A DNA stretch of 17,006 nt from an uncultured Bacilli bacterium. GTDB taxonomy: Bacteria > Bacillota_I > Bacilli_A > RF39 > UBA660. The notes under the pieces are model-generated. The model did no database searches, had not been told where the DNA came from, and worked only from the letters and a program-made list of their open reading frames with translations. The position numbers and the translations under genes were made by a program. Positions 1-8,338 of the stretch are shown here, piece after piece. Every line of letters starts with the position of its first letter. The stretch's first letter is position 1. Where the stretch lies: assembly GCA_910578745.1 (NCBI GenBank), contig CAJTSN010000027.1, positions 5,099 to 22,104 of the forward strand, in the 5' to 3' direction.

Positions 1-77
1 AAACAAGCTTGTTGCTTTTCTGTAAATAAATCTCCATAAATAGCAAAAAGGTCTCCTAAATAAATTTGTTTTTCCAT
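1..77 (-). CDS. ylxM: YlxM-family helix-turn-helix protein, 5' part only
   Basis: Partial gene running off the left edge. From the ATG whose complement is at 75-77 it reads MEKQIYLGDLFAIYGDLFTE and continues with KQQACF. This matches the start of YlxM, a small helix-turn-helix protein associated with the signal recognition particle genes, which opens with an aromatic-rich helix followed by a LTEKQ-type segment. A Shine-Dalgarno AGGTGA (complement 85-90) lies 7 bases upstream. It follows ftsY on the same strand after a 47-base gap, the usual ftsY-ylxM-ffh order of Firmicutes, so ffh may lie further left; that is inference. Only about 25 codons are visible. Confidence 0.8.
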   Translation of the reverse strand, partial: MEKQIYLGDLFAIYGDLFTEKQQAC

Positions 78-124
78 CAACAAATCACCTCAAAAAAATC
101 TTTTTCTGTATAGGATTCTTTTCT

Positions 125-1117
125 CTACTCTTCATCATCTTCACCTATATCACTAAATAATCCATAAATATATTTTTCAATATCAAAAGACTTCAAATCT
201 TCTTTTTTCTCTCCTAAACCTATATACTTAACAGGAATACCCACTTCTTCTTTAATTGCTAGTACAATTCCTCCCTTAGCTGTACCATCTAATTTTGTTA
301 AGACAATTCCTGTAATATCAGTGATTTCTTTAAATCCCTTGGCCTGACTAATTCCATTCTGTCCCGTAGTTGCATCTAATACCAAAAGTGTTTCGTGAGG
401 TGCTTTTTGAATATGCGTCTGAATCACTCGATTCATTTTCTCTAATTCATTCATCAAGTTGGTTTTATTTTGAAGACGACCTGCGGTATCAACTAAAACA
501 ACATCAAATTCTTCGTCCTTCGCTTTTTTCATAGCATCATAGATGACACTCGATGGGTCACTTTCTTCTTTCTTTACAATGCTTGCTCCTGTTCGTTCTG
601 CCCACTCTTCTAATTGTTCAATCGCACCCGCTCTAAACGTATCTCCTGCCACTAATAAAACTTTCTTCCCTTCCTGTACCAACTTATAAGCAATTTTCCC
701 AATCGTTGTCGTCTTTCCAACCCCATTCACACCGACAAATAGTAAAACGGTTGGACCTTCACTACTATAATGAATTTTATTTGTTAAAATCGAATCCCCT
801 ACATAAATAATAAACATTTCATCCACGATAATTTCTTTTAAATCGGCTGCATTTTCGATTTTTTCTTGTACAACTCTTTTTCGTAAGCGGTCAACAAATT
901 CCATAACTGTAGAAACACCAATATCAGCCGTAATCAAAATATCTTCTAATTCCTCAAAATATTCTTCATCAATCTTTTTATGACGAAGAGCTAAGGTGGT
1001 TAATTTCGATTTTAAATCATTCCTCGTTTTACGAAGACCTTCTGTATAGGTTTTTACTTCTTCTTTCTCATTTTCATTCTTTTTTAAAACTTTCTTTAAA
1101 CTATCAAATAATTTCAT
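125..1117 (-). CDS. ftsY: Signal recognition particle receptor FtsY
   Basis: FtsY is the membrane-associated GTPase that docks the SRP-ribosome complex for co-translational insertion of membrane proteins. The 330-residue protein has a short charged N-terminal A region (about 1-40), an N four-helix domain, and a G domain with P-loop GVNGVGKTT (129-137), DTAGR (210-214) and TKLDG (274-278), ending in the GLGEKKEDL element that closes SRP GTPases. The A region is short, as in Gram-positive FtsY. The start ATG at 1117 has an AGGAA-type ribosome site. The stop is TAG. It is probably co-transcribed with ylxM from a promoter between it and the divergent RNase J gene. Length and motif order are fully typical. 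Confidence 0.97.
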   Translation of the reverse strand: MKLFDSLKKVLKKNENEKEEVKTYTEGLRKTRNDLKSKLTTLALRHKKIDEEYFEELEDILITADIGVSTVMEFVDRLRKRVVQEKIENAADLKEIIVDEMFIIYVGDSILTNKIHYSSEGPTVLLFVGVNGVGKTTTIGKIAYKLVQEGKKVLLVAGDTFRAGAIEQLEEWAERTGASIVKKEESDPSSVIYDAMKKAKDEEFDVVLVDTAGRLQNKTNLMNELEKMNRVIQTHIQKAPHETLLVLDATTGQNGISQAKGFKEITDITGIVLTKLDGTAKGGIVLAIKEEVGIPVKYIGLGEKKEDLKSFDIEKYIYGLFSDIGEDDEE

Positions 1118-1138
1118 ATTCTCACTTTCCTTATTCTC

Positions 1139-1167
1139 ATTTTACTATAAAACGAAAGAAAACACAA
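1139..1167 (-). promoter_or_regulatory. Possible ftsY promoter
   Basis: On the minus strand TTGTGT (complement 1162-1167) and TAAAAT (complement 1139-1144) are separated by 17 bases and lie just upstream of ftsY. The -10 is good and the -35 weak, so this is a tentative call. Confidence 0.4.
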
Positions 1168-1175
1168 ACCTAAAG

Positions 1176-1204
1176 TGGACAAAAGAAAAAAAATAGTCTA
1201 TAAT
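1176..1204 (+). promoter_or_regulatory. Sigma-A-type promoter of the RNase J gene
   Basis: TGGACA (1176-1181), a 17-base A-rich spacer and a perfect TATAAT (1199-1204) lie about 40 bases upstream of the RNase J start. It is back to back with the likely ftsY promoter. Confidence 0.75.
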
Positions 1205-1244
1205 GGACATGTTCATTTCATCTTATAAAAGAAAGGAGTTTAAA

Positions 1245-2942
1245 ATGAAATTTAAAGAAGAGGGCGATACAAAGATATTCGCACTTGGAGGTTTAGGTGA
1301 AGTCGGAAAAAATATGTATTGTGTAATGCATGGAAATGAGATTGTGATTACAGACGCAGGAATGCTTATGCCAGATAGTACATTAATGGGGGTCGATTAT
1401 GTCATTCCAGATTACACATTTCTTAAAAAAAATGAAGATAAAATTAAAGCTCTATTTATAACCCATGGGCATGAAGATCATATAGGAGGGATTCCTTTTT
1501 TACTACAAACAGTAAATATTCCTCTTATCTATGCACCAAATCAGGCGGTTGGATTAATCCGTAAAAAGTTAGAAGATAGAAACATACAATATAAAAATTT
1601 AATCGTTTATGATGAATTAACAAAGGTAAAGTTTAAAAATATAGAAGTTTCATTTTTTAGAACAACCCATTCAATTCCTGATTCACATGGAATTTGTATT
1701 ACAACTCCAAATGGAACCGTAGTCACAACAGGGGATTTTAAATTTGATTTGACACCAATTGGTCCTATGGCAAACTTACATAAAATGGCTTCCATTGGCA
1801 AACATGGGGTAACTTTATTATTAAGTGATTCTACGAATGCACTGAACGATGGCTTTTCACTCAGTGAATCAAGAGTTGACAGTGCTCTTTCTGACATTTT
1901 CGAAAAACAAACGGGTAGAATTATTATTGCTACATTCGCATCAAACATCTACCGTTTAAAACATATTGTGGATACATGTAAAAGAAATGGAAGAAAAATC
2001 GCTATATTTGGAAGAAGCATGCAGAATAATATTGAAATCTCAATTAATGGAGGATATATTAAAAACAAAGATATATTTGTAACCGCAGAAGAAGCGAACC
2101 ATTTACCTTTAGATAAGGTTTGTATTCTTTGTACAGGAAGTCAAGGAGAACCTTTAGCTGCTTTATCAAAAATAGCAGATGGGTCCCATAAACAAATTAA
2201 GCTGCAGTCAAATGATGTTGTTATTTTCTCCTCATCTGCCATTCCCGGAAATGCAGCTTCTATTGGAAAAATTATTAATAAATTATATTTAAAAGGAGTA
2301 GAAGTATACACCAACACTTCTTTAAATGATATCCATACGAGTGGACATGCCAATGAAGAAGAGTTAAAATTAATGATCCGACTTATAAAACCAAAATACT
2401 TTATGCCATTTCATGGCGAATATCGAATGTTAAAAAGACATGCGGATATTGCAGTTTTATGTGATATTCCAAAAGAAAATACTTTTGTAATGCAAAATGG
2501 AGAAGTTTTATCCATGAAAAAAGGAGTAATAAAAAGAGAAGGACTCATTCAAGCTGGAGACACCTATGTCGATGGAAACCGTATTGGTGATGTTTCTACT
2601 TCCATTATTCGAGATAGAAAAATTATGGCATCTGATGGAATTATTGTTATAATTGCTAGCATTGATGCTACGAAACCAGCTCTTTTAGGAAAAGTGAACA
2701 TCTCAACACGAGGATTTGTTTTAGTAAATGATAATCTTGAACTTTTAACAGAACTTGAAAATATCGCACGAAAAACAATCCTAGCAGGATTAACAAAACC
2801 TGTAAATTATTCCAATATTAAATCCGACTTAATTACAAATATTCAATCAAAAGCATTTACAAAAACAGGAAGAAGACCTATTATCTTACCTGTTATCATG
2901 GATATAAAACAAAAAAAAGGAAAGAAAAAAGATACAAATTAG
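1245..2942 (+). CDS. rnj: Ribonuclease J (metallo-beta-lactamase / beta-CASP RNase)
   Basis: RNase J is a 5'-3' exonuclease and endonuclease central to mRNA decay and rRNA maturation in Firmicutes. The 565-residue protein begins with the family's IFALGGLGEVGKN segment, then the metallo-beta-lactamase zinc motif HGHEDH (74-79), THSIPDSHG (H142), TTGDFKFD (D164) and SDSTN, followed by a beta-CASP domain with a late PFHGE motif and a C-terminal domain. The start at 1245 is chosen because AAAGGAG sits directly upstream and the N-terminus then matches the family; an in-frame ATG at 1203 overlaps the -10 box and cannot be used from this promoter. I cannot tell from this window whether it is the J1 or J2 paralogue. 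A terminator overlaps its stop codon. Confidence 0.95.
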   Translation: MKFKEEGDTKIFALGGLGEVGKNMYCVMHGNEIVITDAGMLMPDSTLMGVDYVIPDYTFLKKNEDKIKALFITHGHEDHIGGIPFLLQTVNIPLIYAPNQAVGLIRKKLEDRNIQYKNLIVYDELTKVKFKNIEVSFFRTTHSIPDSHGICITTPNGTVVTTGDFKFDLTPIGPMANLHKMASIGKHGVTLLLSDSTNALNDGFSLSESRVDSALSDIFEKQTGRIIIATFASNIYRLKHIVDTCKRNGRKIAIFGRSMQNNIEISINGGYIKNKDIFVTAEEANHLPLDKVCILCTGSQGEPLAALSKIADGSHKQIKLQSNDVVIFSSSAIPGNAASIGKIINKLYLKGVEVYTNTSLNDIHTSGHANEEELKLMIRLIKPKYFMPFHGEYRMLKRHADIAVLCDIPKENTFVMQNGEVLSMKKGVIKREGLIQAGDTYVDGNRIGDVSTSIIRDRKIMASDGIIVIIASIDATKPALLGKVNISTRGFVLVNDNLELLTELENIARKTILAGLTKPVNYSNIKSDLITNIQSKAFTKTGRRPIILPVIMDIKQKKGKKKDTN

Positions 2943-2957
2943 TTGTACCTTTTTTTA
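2925..2957. terminator. Bidirectional terminator between convergent rnj and the kinase gene
   Basis: A hairpin pairs TACAA (2933-2937) with TTGTA (2943-2947) around ATTAG, with one mismatch and then an A-run/T-run pair extending the stem. T follows on plus (2950-2956) and A precedes, so it could serve both convergent genes. It overlaps the rnj stop codon. Confidence 0.6.
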
Positions 2958-4214
2958 TGTATAATTTAAATTTTCGATTCGTGGTAAGGTAATAATCACT
3001 TGTGTCCCCTTTTCTATTTCTGACTCATAACGAATGGTGCCACCATGTCCCCTTATAATTTCTTTTGACAAATAAACACCTAATCCTGTCCCCGCTTTTT
3101 TTGTTGTAAAAAAAGGCTCACTCATCTTTTTTAAGTTTTCACTCGTAATTCCTATTCCAGAATCTTTAATTCGAATTTGAATTGTATCTTTTTTCTCTTC
3201 TGTACAAATCGTTAAAATTTTCTTTTCTCTCTGTTCCATAGATTCAATACTATTTTTAATCAAATTAATGATCACTTGATTTAATCGATTATAATCGGCC
3301 TCCATAAATACCTCCTCATCTGAGATATGCAAATCGGTTTTAATTTGCTTTTCCTTTAGAAGAGGACTTACACTATCAATTACATTTTCCAATAAATAAT
3401 TAATATCTAGTGTCTCTTTTTCAATTTTTATTTTACTAATCGATAAAAAATCTTGCAATAAAGTAAGCACTTTTTCAATTTCACTTTTTAAGATAGGAAT
3501 ATATTTCTTACTATGTTCCTTATTATCCATATCAAACATATCTAAATACCCTTTGCATACCGCAATCGGATTTTTGATTTCATGTGTAATTTTAAATAGA
3601 GAAGCTCTTAATTTTTTTTCTTCATCAAGTAGAGAAATTGCATTCGAATACAAAATCATATCTTCTGATTTTTTCAATATAAAAATAGTGAAAGTAATTA
3701 AAAAGACAAAAATTAAAAAAACGAAAAAGATCTCAATAAATTGAATTCTATTATCATATCCTATAGGTACTTTAAATAAAAAGTAACTGTAAGCAAAAAC
3801 AAATTTAGCTAAAACAAAGACAAAAGCATCCTTTGTATAATCACGTTTTCGATAAGACAACACTTTATACAGTGCGTAGCATCCTACACTATCTAGTAAA
3901 AGTAAAGCGATTTGTTCCTCAAAAAAATGTTTCATAAAAAGAATTTGAAAAACAGTAATCATCAAAAAAGAAAGTTCTCTTTTCTTCACATAGGCCAAAA
4001 TAAGAGGAACATTTAATGAGAAATAAAGAAGATAAGAATATTTGAGATTATAAATTTTAGTCATGAGATAAATCATAGTGAAAAGAGCTAAATCAAAGGA
4101 AATGTTTCTTCTTTCTTTATCTATATTTTTCATATAAATTTGATAAATCATCCAAATGGATAAGGGGAAAAGAATAAAAATCGTTTCTAATAGAATATTG
4201 TCAAATAATGTCAT
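2955..4214 (-). CDS. Membrane sensor histidine kinase
   Basis: A 419-residue sensor kinase. The first ~185 residues are hydrophobic with several membrane segments and no recognisable extracellular domain. A HisKA box follows with KITHEIKNP (phospho-acceptor His ~211), then the ATPase domain with N box INLIKNS (Asn ~321), G1 DSGIGIT (351-357), the EPFFTTK F box and G2 GTGLG (375-379). This resembles the multi-span KinB/sporulation-type kinases in layout, but the signal is unknown. The start at 4214 is preferred over an in-frame ATG 13 codons upstream because AGGTGA lies 4 bases before it. No response regulator is encoded in the window, so it is an orphan kinase here. A terminator separates it from the upstream EIIB-like gene. 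Confidence 0.93.
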   Translation of the reverse strand: MTLFDNILLETIFILFPLSIWMIYQIYMKNIDKERRNISFDLALFTMIYLMTKIYNLKYSYLLYFSLNVPLILAYVKKRELSFLMITVFQILFMKHFFEEQIALLLLDSVGCYALYKVLSYRKRDYTKDAFVFVLAKFVFAYSYFLFKVPIGYDNRIQFIEIFFVFLIFVFLITFTIFILKKSEDMILYSNAISLLDEEKKLRASLFKITHEIKNPIAVCKGYLDMFDMDNKEHSKKYIPILKSEIEKVLTLLQDFLSISKIKIEKETLDINYLLENVIDSVSPLLKEKQIKTDLHISDEEVFMEADYNRLNQVIINLIKNSIESMEQREKKILTICTEEKKDTIQIRIKDSGIGITSENLKKMSEPFFTTKKAGTGLGVYLSKEIIRGHGGTIRYESEIEKGTQVIITLPRIENLNYT

Positions 4215-4277
4215 AAAATCACCTATTCCCATTATAGGCATATACAATGTCAAATTTTGTCGAATTTTGTTTAAAAG

Positions 4278-4299
4278 AAAAAAGTGATACTATCACTTT
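4278..4299 (-). terminator. Terminator of the EIIB-like gene
   Basis: On the minus strand AAAGTGAT, loop AGT and ATCACTTT form a perfect 8-bp stem followed by a T-run (complement 4278-4283). The stop codons of the EIIB-like gene (TGA then TAG) lie within it. Confidence 0.75.
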
Positions 4300-4607
4300 A
4301 AATCATCAATATGTTTTTTTAATTGATAAGCTCCTTCTCCAAGAATAATTTTAAGTTGATTATCAATTTCAACAATACCTTGTGCTCCCAATTTTTGAAT
4401 GGCATCTTTATTCACAATCTCTACATTTTTAAGAGTAACAATAAATCGAGACTTATTGACTTCATAACGAATAATATTATCTTTTCCACCTAAATAAGTC
4501 ACTAGTTTATTTACTTCAAATTGAAAATCTTTCTTTTTTGATTTTATAATTGCAATTGCAACGATCAATAAAACAAAAGCAATGATTATATATTGTATAT
4601 ATTCCAT
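4293..4607 (-). CDS. Membrane-anchored EIIB-like domain protein lacking the phospho-cysteine
   Basis: A 104-residue protein with one N-terminal membrane segment (about 4-22), a basic stop-transfer KSKKK, and then a domain resembling the glucose-family PTS EIIB fold: LVTYLGGKDNI (36-45), SRFIVTLK, a central KLGAQGIVEID and IILGEGAYQLKK. In active EIIB the phosphorylated Cys sits in a DxCxTRLR-like motif. The equivalent here reads EVNKSRFIV with Asn51 at the Cys position, and the protein has no Cys at all, so PTS phosphotransfer is not possible by that route. No EIIC or EIIA partner is nearby. The start has GGTGAT just upstream. It ends TGA followed at once by TAG. The function is unknown; a structural or sensory role is only a guess. 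EIIB homology is by eye. Confidence 0.75.
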   Translation of the reverse strand: MEYIQYIIIAFVLLIVAIAIIKSKKKDFQFEVNKLVTYLGGKDNIIRYEVNKSRFIVTLKNVEIVNKDAIQKLGAQGIVEIDNQLKIILGEGAYQLKKHIDDLK

Positions 4608-4766
4608 AGAATCACCACTATTATTATACTATACTTTTTTTCTATTTAATAGTTTTTTTTCTAAATTTTTAGAGCTTGTCCTTTTTTCAGTTCCTTTTTA
4701 AATTTTCTATTCTTTTTGTTTTAAAAGAATTCTAATAAATATGCTCTATGAATAATAAATTTTTTC

Positions 4767-4795
4767 AAAAAAAGATTTCGATTTTAAGCGAAACC
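4767..4795 (-). terminator. Terminator of the DGR/MoxR/VWA block
   Basis: On the minus strand GGTTTCG and CGAAATC form a 7-bp stem (one G-T pair) with an 8-base loop, followed by seven T (complement 4767-4773), starting 2 bases after the VWA gene's stop. The rest of 4608-4766 is AT-rich; it has a TATAAT-like box shortly before the EIIB-like gene but no convincing -35. Confidence 0.8.
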
Positions 4796-4797
4796 TA

Positions 4798-6276
4798 TTA
4801 CCTTTTTCTTTGTCCTACCTCATACTGATGTAATCTTGATAGTGCACTTTCATTTATATATATTACCTTTCCACCCACTGGATTTATTTTACAATTACCA
4901 AATACAATCCAGATTGCATCTATTTGCGTATTTGGCATATCTGCCCATCCATCCGTAAAAATCACCTTATTTTCCACTCTCCTAGTAAAAGCACCTACAG
5001 CTGCATTAAAATCAGTGCCTCCACCGCCATAAAAGGTTAAATTATCAATATCGGATTCATCTTTTATTTCTGTAAACCCATAGAATTTTGTATCAAAACA
5101 TCCTACCTTTACTTTCGAATTTTGCAATATATTTTTACATTCCCTTAAGAAATTTCTAAGAAGTATTTCATCAATAGAACCACTTGTATCCAACACAATT
5201 TCTGTTTCAGGTTTTGGCATTTCTTCTAGATAGGGTGTTACTACACCATCCTCAATTCCAGCGTTTTCATATGACCAATCGATAGCATAATTTACGGCTT
5301 CTTTTAACAATATTCTCCAATCAATTAAGGGTTCAGATATTCCAATAGATGTTATATTTCTTATATTCTCATTTGCATCGTTGCTATGGCCATGTGACTG
5401 ACTTGCTAATGCATTTTTAAGTTCTTCTAGTTGCTTCTTACGTTCAACCTTATTTTGTCTAAAGGCCTCTTTCTCTCCCAATTGTACTATTTTTTGAATT
5501 TCATCATACCTTATGTTTTCTGACTCCAATTCTGGCTCTCTATCTACTTCCTTTTTTGTTTCCTGTGACGATTCTTGTTTTTCCTCTAACCTGTCGTTTG
5601 CACTTTTCTCTTTAGAAGGATTTTCCTCTTCTTTACTTTTTCTCTCGGTTGCTTTTTTCCACATAGAATGTGTATCGTGTCCAACATCATGATATTCATT
5701 CGTATCTTCCCTAACATCTGATTGTGTCATTTTTTCAGATGTCTGATTTGGTTCTTTTTGACCATCCTGCTTTTGTTGATTCTCATTATTTGAGGAACTT
5801 TGTTCGAATTGATTTTCTCCCTGTTGTGTCTTATTTTCTGCATCCACATTTTTTTGATTTTCGCTTGAACTATTCTTTTCTTGTTTCTTTTTCTCCTCTA
5901 ATAGTATCTGATATAATTCTTCTGCGTCATAGTCAATTGCTCCTTGAATATCAACTCCTCCTTTTGACAAAGGTAGGCCATCGTGTTTTAAAAAAGCATT
6001 GATAACGGCATCCGTTGCCATATTCCATAAATCTGGGTCTTTTCCAACACTTCTCCATATATGATTAAAAGCAATATGACAGATTTCATGGGCAAGTATA
6101 AATACCTGTTCCATAATAGGAATAGAGGAAAAAAAGGTAGGATTATAGTATACAACCTCTCCATCCGTTCCTGCTGTTTCTAAAGACATTTCACTTTTAA
6201 ATTTACAATGAGCAACTACACTCCCAAAAAAAGGATACTTTACTAACACTTTATTTATAACTGTCTCTATATTCAT
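4798..6276 (-). CDS. DUF2201-type metallopeptidase with C-terminal VWA-like domain
   Basis: A 492-residue protein in three parts. The N-terminal ~127 residues form a metallopeptidase-like domain with HEICH at 63-67 (HExxH zinc motif) and a further His at 72. Residues ~128-270 are a low-complexity linker rich in Q, N, E, K and S. The C-terminal part is a VWA-like domain with MIDAS elements DTSGS (363-367), GGGGTDF and FTDGWAD (441-446). Proteins of this type (DUF2201 family) are habitually encoded next to MoxR AAA+ ATPases, the ATPase acting on or through the VWA protein. The gene order here (MoxR, AAA-like, this gene) matches. The start at 6276 has AGGAA 8 bases upstream; an in-frame ATG 15 codons earlier lies inside the preceding gene. 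A natural inference is that it is the effector of the DGR-diversified system, but its substrate is unknown. Confidence 0.88.
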   Translation of the reverse strand: MNIETVINKVLVKYPFFGSVVAHCKFKSEMSLETAGTDGEVVYYNPTFFSSIPIMEQVFILAHEICHIAFNHIWRSVGKDPDLWNMATDAVINAFLKHDGLPLSKGGVDIQGAIDYDAEELYQILLEEKKKQEKNSSSENQKNVDAENKTQQGENQFEQSSSNNENQQKQDGQKEPNQTSEKMTQSDVREDTNEYHDVGHDTHSMWKKATERKSKEEENPSKEKSANDRLEEKQESSQETKKEVDREPELESENIRYDEIQKIVQLGEKEAFRQNKVERKKQLEELKNALASQSHGHSNDANENIRNITSIGISEPLIDWRILLKEAVNYAIDWSYENAGIEDGVVTPYLEEMPKPETEIVLDTSGSIDEILLRNFLRECKNILQNSKVKVGCFDTKFYGFTEIKDESDIDNLTFYGGGGTDFNAAVGAFTRRVENKVIFTDGWADMPNTQIDAIWIVFGNCKINPVGGKVIYINESALSRLHQYEVGQRKR

Positions 6277-6286
6277 AGTATATTTC

Positions 6287-6688
6287 CTAAATTTGAGCAC
6301 ATAAGGAATATACTTCCTCATTCATTTTATGCATTCTTAAATCAGAACAAGTGGCAACAACAAAACAATTTTTAGGTAAATCAAAAGTACTCACTTTTTT
6401 ATATTTTAATATTTCCACAAATTTTGTTTGTTCTTCTAAAGCAATTTCATTAATATTTTCAATCACTAAAATCACAGGACCTAATTTACTTTTCTCTAGT
6501 AATGTTTTATACCATTCTGGAGGACAAAATTCTATATTCTCATAGTGTCCATTTAATTGAAGTCTATCTATATCTGCTTTTATAATAACCGCATTATCAA
6601 AAACAGTAGCAGGGATGTTTTGAATTAATAAAGGAGAGATGCCAGATTGCATATAATTTTCTAATAAACTTAATCTATCTTTATTCAT
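6287..6688 (-). CDS. Small AAA+-like protein without a Walker A motif
   Basis: A 133-residue protein. Its C-terminal half reads like the Walker B to sensor-1 core of an AAA+ ATPase: GPVILVIENINE, then ILKYKKVSTFDLPKN and FVVATCSDLR. The N-terminal half has no GxxxxGK(S/T) P-loop, and the second acidic residue of Walker B is Asn-flanked (IENINE). It is therefore unlikely to hydrolyse ATP alone. It starts with AAGGAGG 9 bases before its ATG, and the ATG overlaps the MoxR stop (ATGA), so translation is coupled to the ATPase. It ends 10 bases before the VWA start. Inference: a regulatory or structural partner of the MoxR ring, or an adaptor to the VWA protein. I do not recognise a named family. 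Confidence 0.8.
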   Translation of the reverse strand: MNKDRLSLLENYMQSGISPLLIQNIPATVFDNAVIIKADIDRLQLNGHYENIEFCPPEWYKTLLEKSKLGPVILVIENINEIALEEQTKFVEILKYKKVSTFDLPKNCFVVATCSDLRMHKMNEEVYSLCAQI

Positions 6689-8295
6689 CGTCTTATTCCT
6701 CCTTGGGTATTCATTTCAGACATTTGTATTTCGAGGAGTCGCTCTAATCTGGATTCATCGCCATGTACCCACATCGATTCAAAAGCCGCTCTTGGCTCTG
6801 CGCCCACTCGTTTCATAAAATCTCTTACTATTTCAAAATGTTCATCATCAACAGAAGATAAACCAACAGCGGTTGCAAATTTCTGTGATACATCCATTTC
6901 GAAGTCCCATTCTGAGTAATTATGATGAATTACATCTTCAATACTTATAACTTGAAGTTTTGTAAATGCAACAAAATCTCTTGTTAACTCCTCTCCTATT
7001 AATGCACGAAGCATTTCTGGTTTTTTCGTCTTATAAAGCACTTTGGAAGCCATCTCCCATTTTCTTGGATCTGCATTTGGCTTATCTCCTGTATAAGGGG
7101 TTCTTAGTACATCATAACCACTATAGGATTTATAAGCCACATAAGCATAAATTGCTGGATGAATAAGGTTCTCTTTTTTTTCCTCTTTATAATCCACCCT
7201 CTCATATTTGTCTCTTGGCGTAGATGCCCATTTTAACCAACTATCTACGGTTGTTTGAATGTATACGTGTGCGAATCGATTAAATAAAGGCTCTGCCATT
7301 TGATTAGCGGCTAACGAGTCATTCAAATCATTCCCAGCGGCCACAATTCTTGCATTCGAAGGAATCTTCCATTTTCCATCTACTTCTCCATCTAACACAA
7401 TATTAAACGCCATTCCCTGAATAGAAGGAAGTGCATTTGTAAGTTCATCAAAAAATATGATATGGATTTTATTTGGTTCTTTTTCACATTTTTCCTTTAC
7501 TTTGCTATACCATGTTGGTGGCACATCGATCATTTCCCCTGTTTGTGCATTATATACACTTTTTCCATTTAAACTATTCGGTGTTGCATTTCTCATATAT
7601 ATAATTTCACAGTCTGGATCAAATTGTTTTACTCTTGCTGACTTACCCTCACTTGATCTACCATGTAGAAACACCGAAATGTTACTTTCTATAGCCCCTT
7701 TAATAATCTCTTCTTCCGATACATTCCCAAAATCAAAATGATAGGGATTTTCTTTTCGTAGTTGTTTTCGTTCATCTGAAATTTCAACTTGCTTTGTGTC
7801 CTTTTGTACATAGACTGTATCAGCCATTATTTCCTTTGCAAAACAAGTATCCATAAATTGTTTAATATCTGTTTTATCAAAGTTTCCATCATAATTCCTT
7901 TGATTTTTAAATTGAACTCCTGAAAATATAATTTTTTTACAAAGTGCAATATTCGTTCTTTCATCTACTAACCAAATAATTGGTTCAACTTCTACCCAAC
8001 ATTCACTTCCAAATTGAACCGATCTTCCATTGGATAGAAACTGACCATCACAGTTTTCATCAACAATAAAACGAATGTATTTTTTTCCATTATATTCATA
8101 TTCTACATGCTTTCTAGCTTTAAATTTTATATCTGTATCTCGATAGCTGACACAATCGGTTGTATAACTTTTTCCTGTTGTTTTTAAATTACCTCTTTTA
8201 TAGAATTCCTCTAATATACGTGCGTCATTATCACTTACTATAGTCTGAGGATATTCTCCATAATTAACTTCCTTAATTCCATTAGCGACTCTCAC
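6685..8295 (-). CDS. C-terminal part of DGR target: MoxR-type AAA+ ATPase
   Basis: A 536-residue ORF from a GTG at 8295, though its frame is open up to 8394 and it is the same frame as the upstream variable-domain ORF. Residues 1-160 hold a beta-rich domain (YGEYPQ, KKYIRF, VEPIIWLVDERTN, NFDKTDIKQFM) like the DUF6273-type segments found beside C-type-lectin variable domains. The rest is an AAA+ ATPase: Walker A GRSSEGKSA (212-220), Walker B IIFFDEL (279-285), sensor 1 VAAGND (318-323) and an arginine-finger-like PLFNRF (Arg340), typical of MoxR. No good ribosome site precedes the GTG, so it is probably not a natural start. Without suppression of the upstream TGA this ATPase may not be made, or only by re-initiation. 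It ends in TGA overlapping the next ATG. Confidence 0.88.
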   Translation of the reverse strand: MRVANGIKEVNYGEYPQTIVSDNDARILEEFYKRGNLKTTGKSYTTDCVSYRDTDIKFKARKHVEYEYNGKKYIRFIVDENCDGQFLSNGRSVQFGSECWVEVEPIIWLVDERTNIALCKKIIFSGVQFKNQRNYDGNFDKTDIKQFMDTCFAKEIMADTVYVQKDTKQVEISDERKQLRKENPYHFDFGNVSEEEIIKGAIESNISVFLHGRSSEGKSARVKQFDPDCEIIYMRNATPNSLNGKSVYNAQTGEMIDVPPTWYSKVKEKCEKEPNKIHIIFFDELTNALPSIQGMAFNIVLDGEVDGKWKIPSNARIVAAGNDLNDSLAANQMAEPLFNRFAHVYIQTTVDSWLKWASTPRDKYERVDYKEEKKENLIHPAIYAYVAYKSYSGYDVLRTPYTGDKPNADPRKWEMASKVLYKTKKPEMLRALIGEELTRDFVAFTKLQVISIEDVIHHNYSEWDFEMDVSQKFATAVGLSSVDDEHFEIVRDFMKRVGAEPRAAFESMWVHGDESRLERLLEIQMSEMNTQGGIRR

Positions 8296-8338
8296 TCCGT
8301 TCGAGGAGATAGATGAGATTAATAAAGAATAAGGTAAA

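Noticed and set aside
1607..1948. Antisense open frames over rnj and similar shadows over the kinase, VWA, MoxR and RT genes
   Set aside because: They have no ribosome sites or recognisable domains and lie opposite well-supported genes.
5389..5900. Low-complexity linker of the VWA protein as a repeat expansion or frameshifted segment
   Set aside because: The frame is open throughout, there is no periodic unit, and disordered linkers are expected between the two domains of this protein type.
8288..8322. Hairpin downstream of the VR (CTCC/GGAG around 8296-8309), as some DGRs need a cruciform there
   Set aside because: The stem is only 4 bp with a 6-base loop, and outer pairing needs unequal bulges; it is too weak to call.
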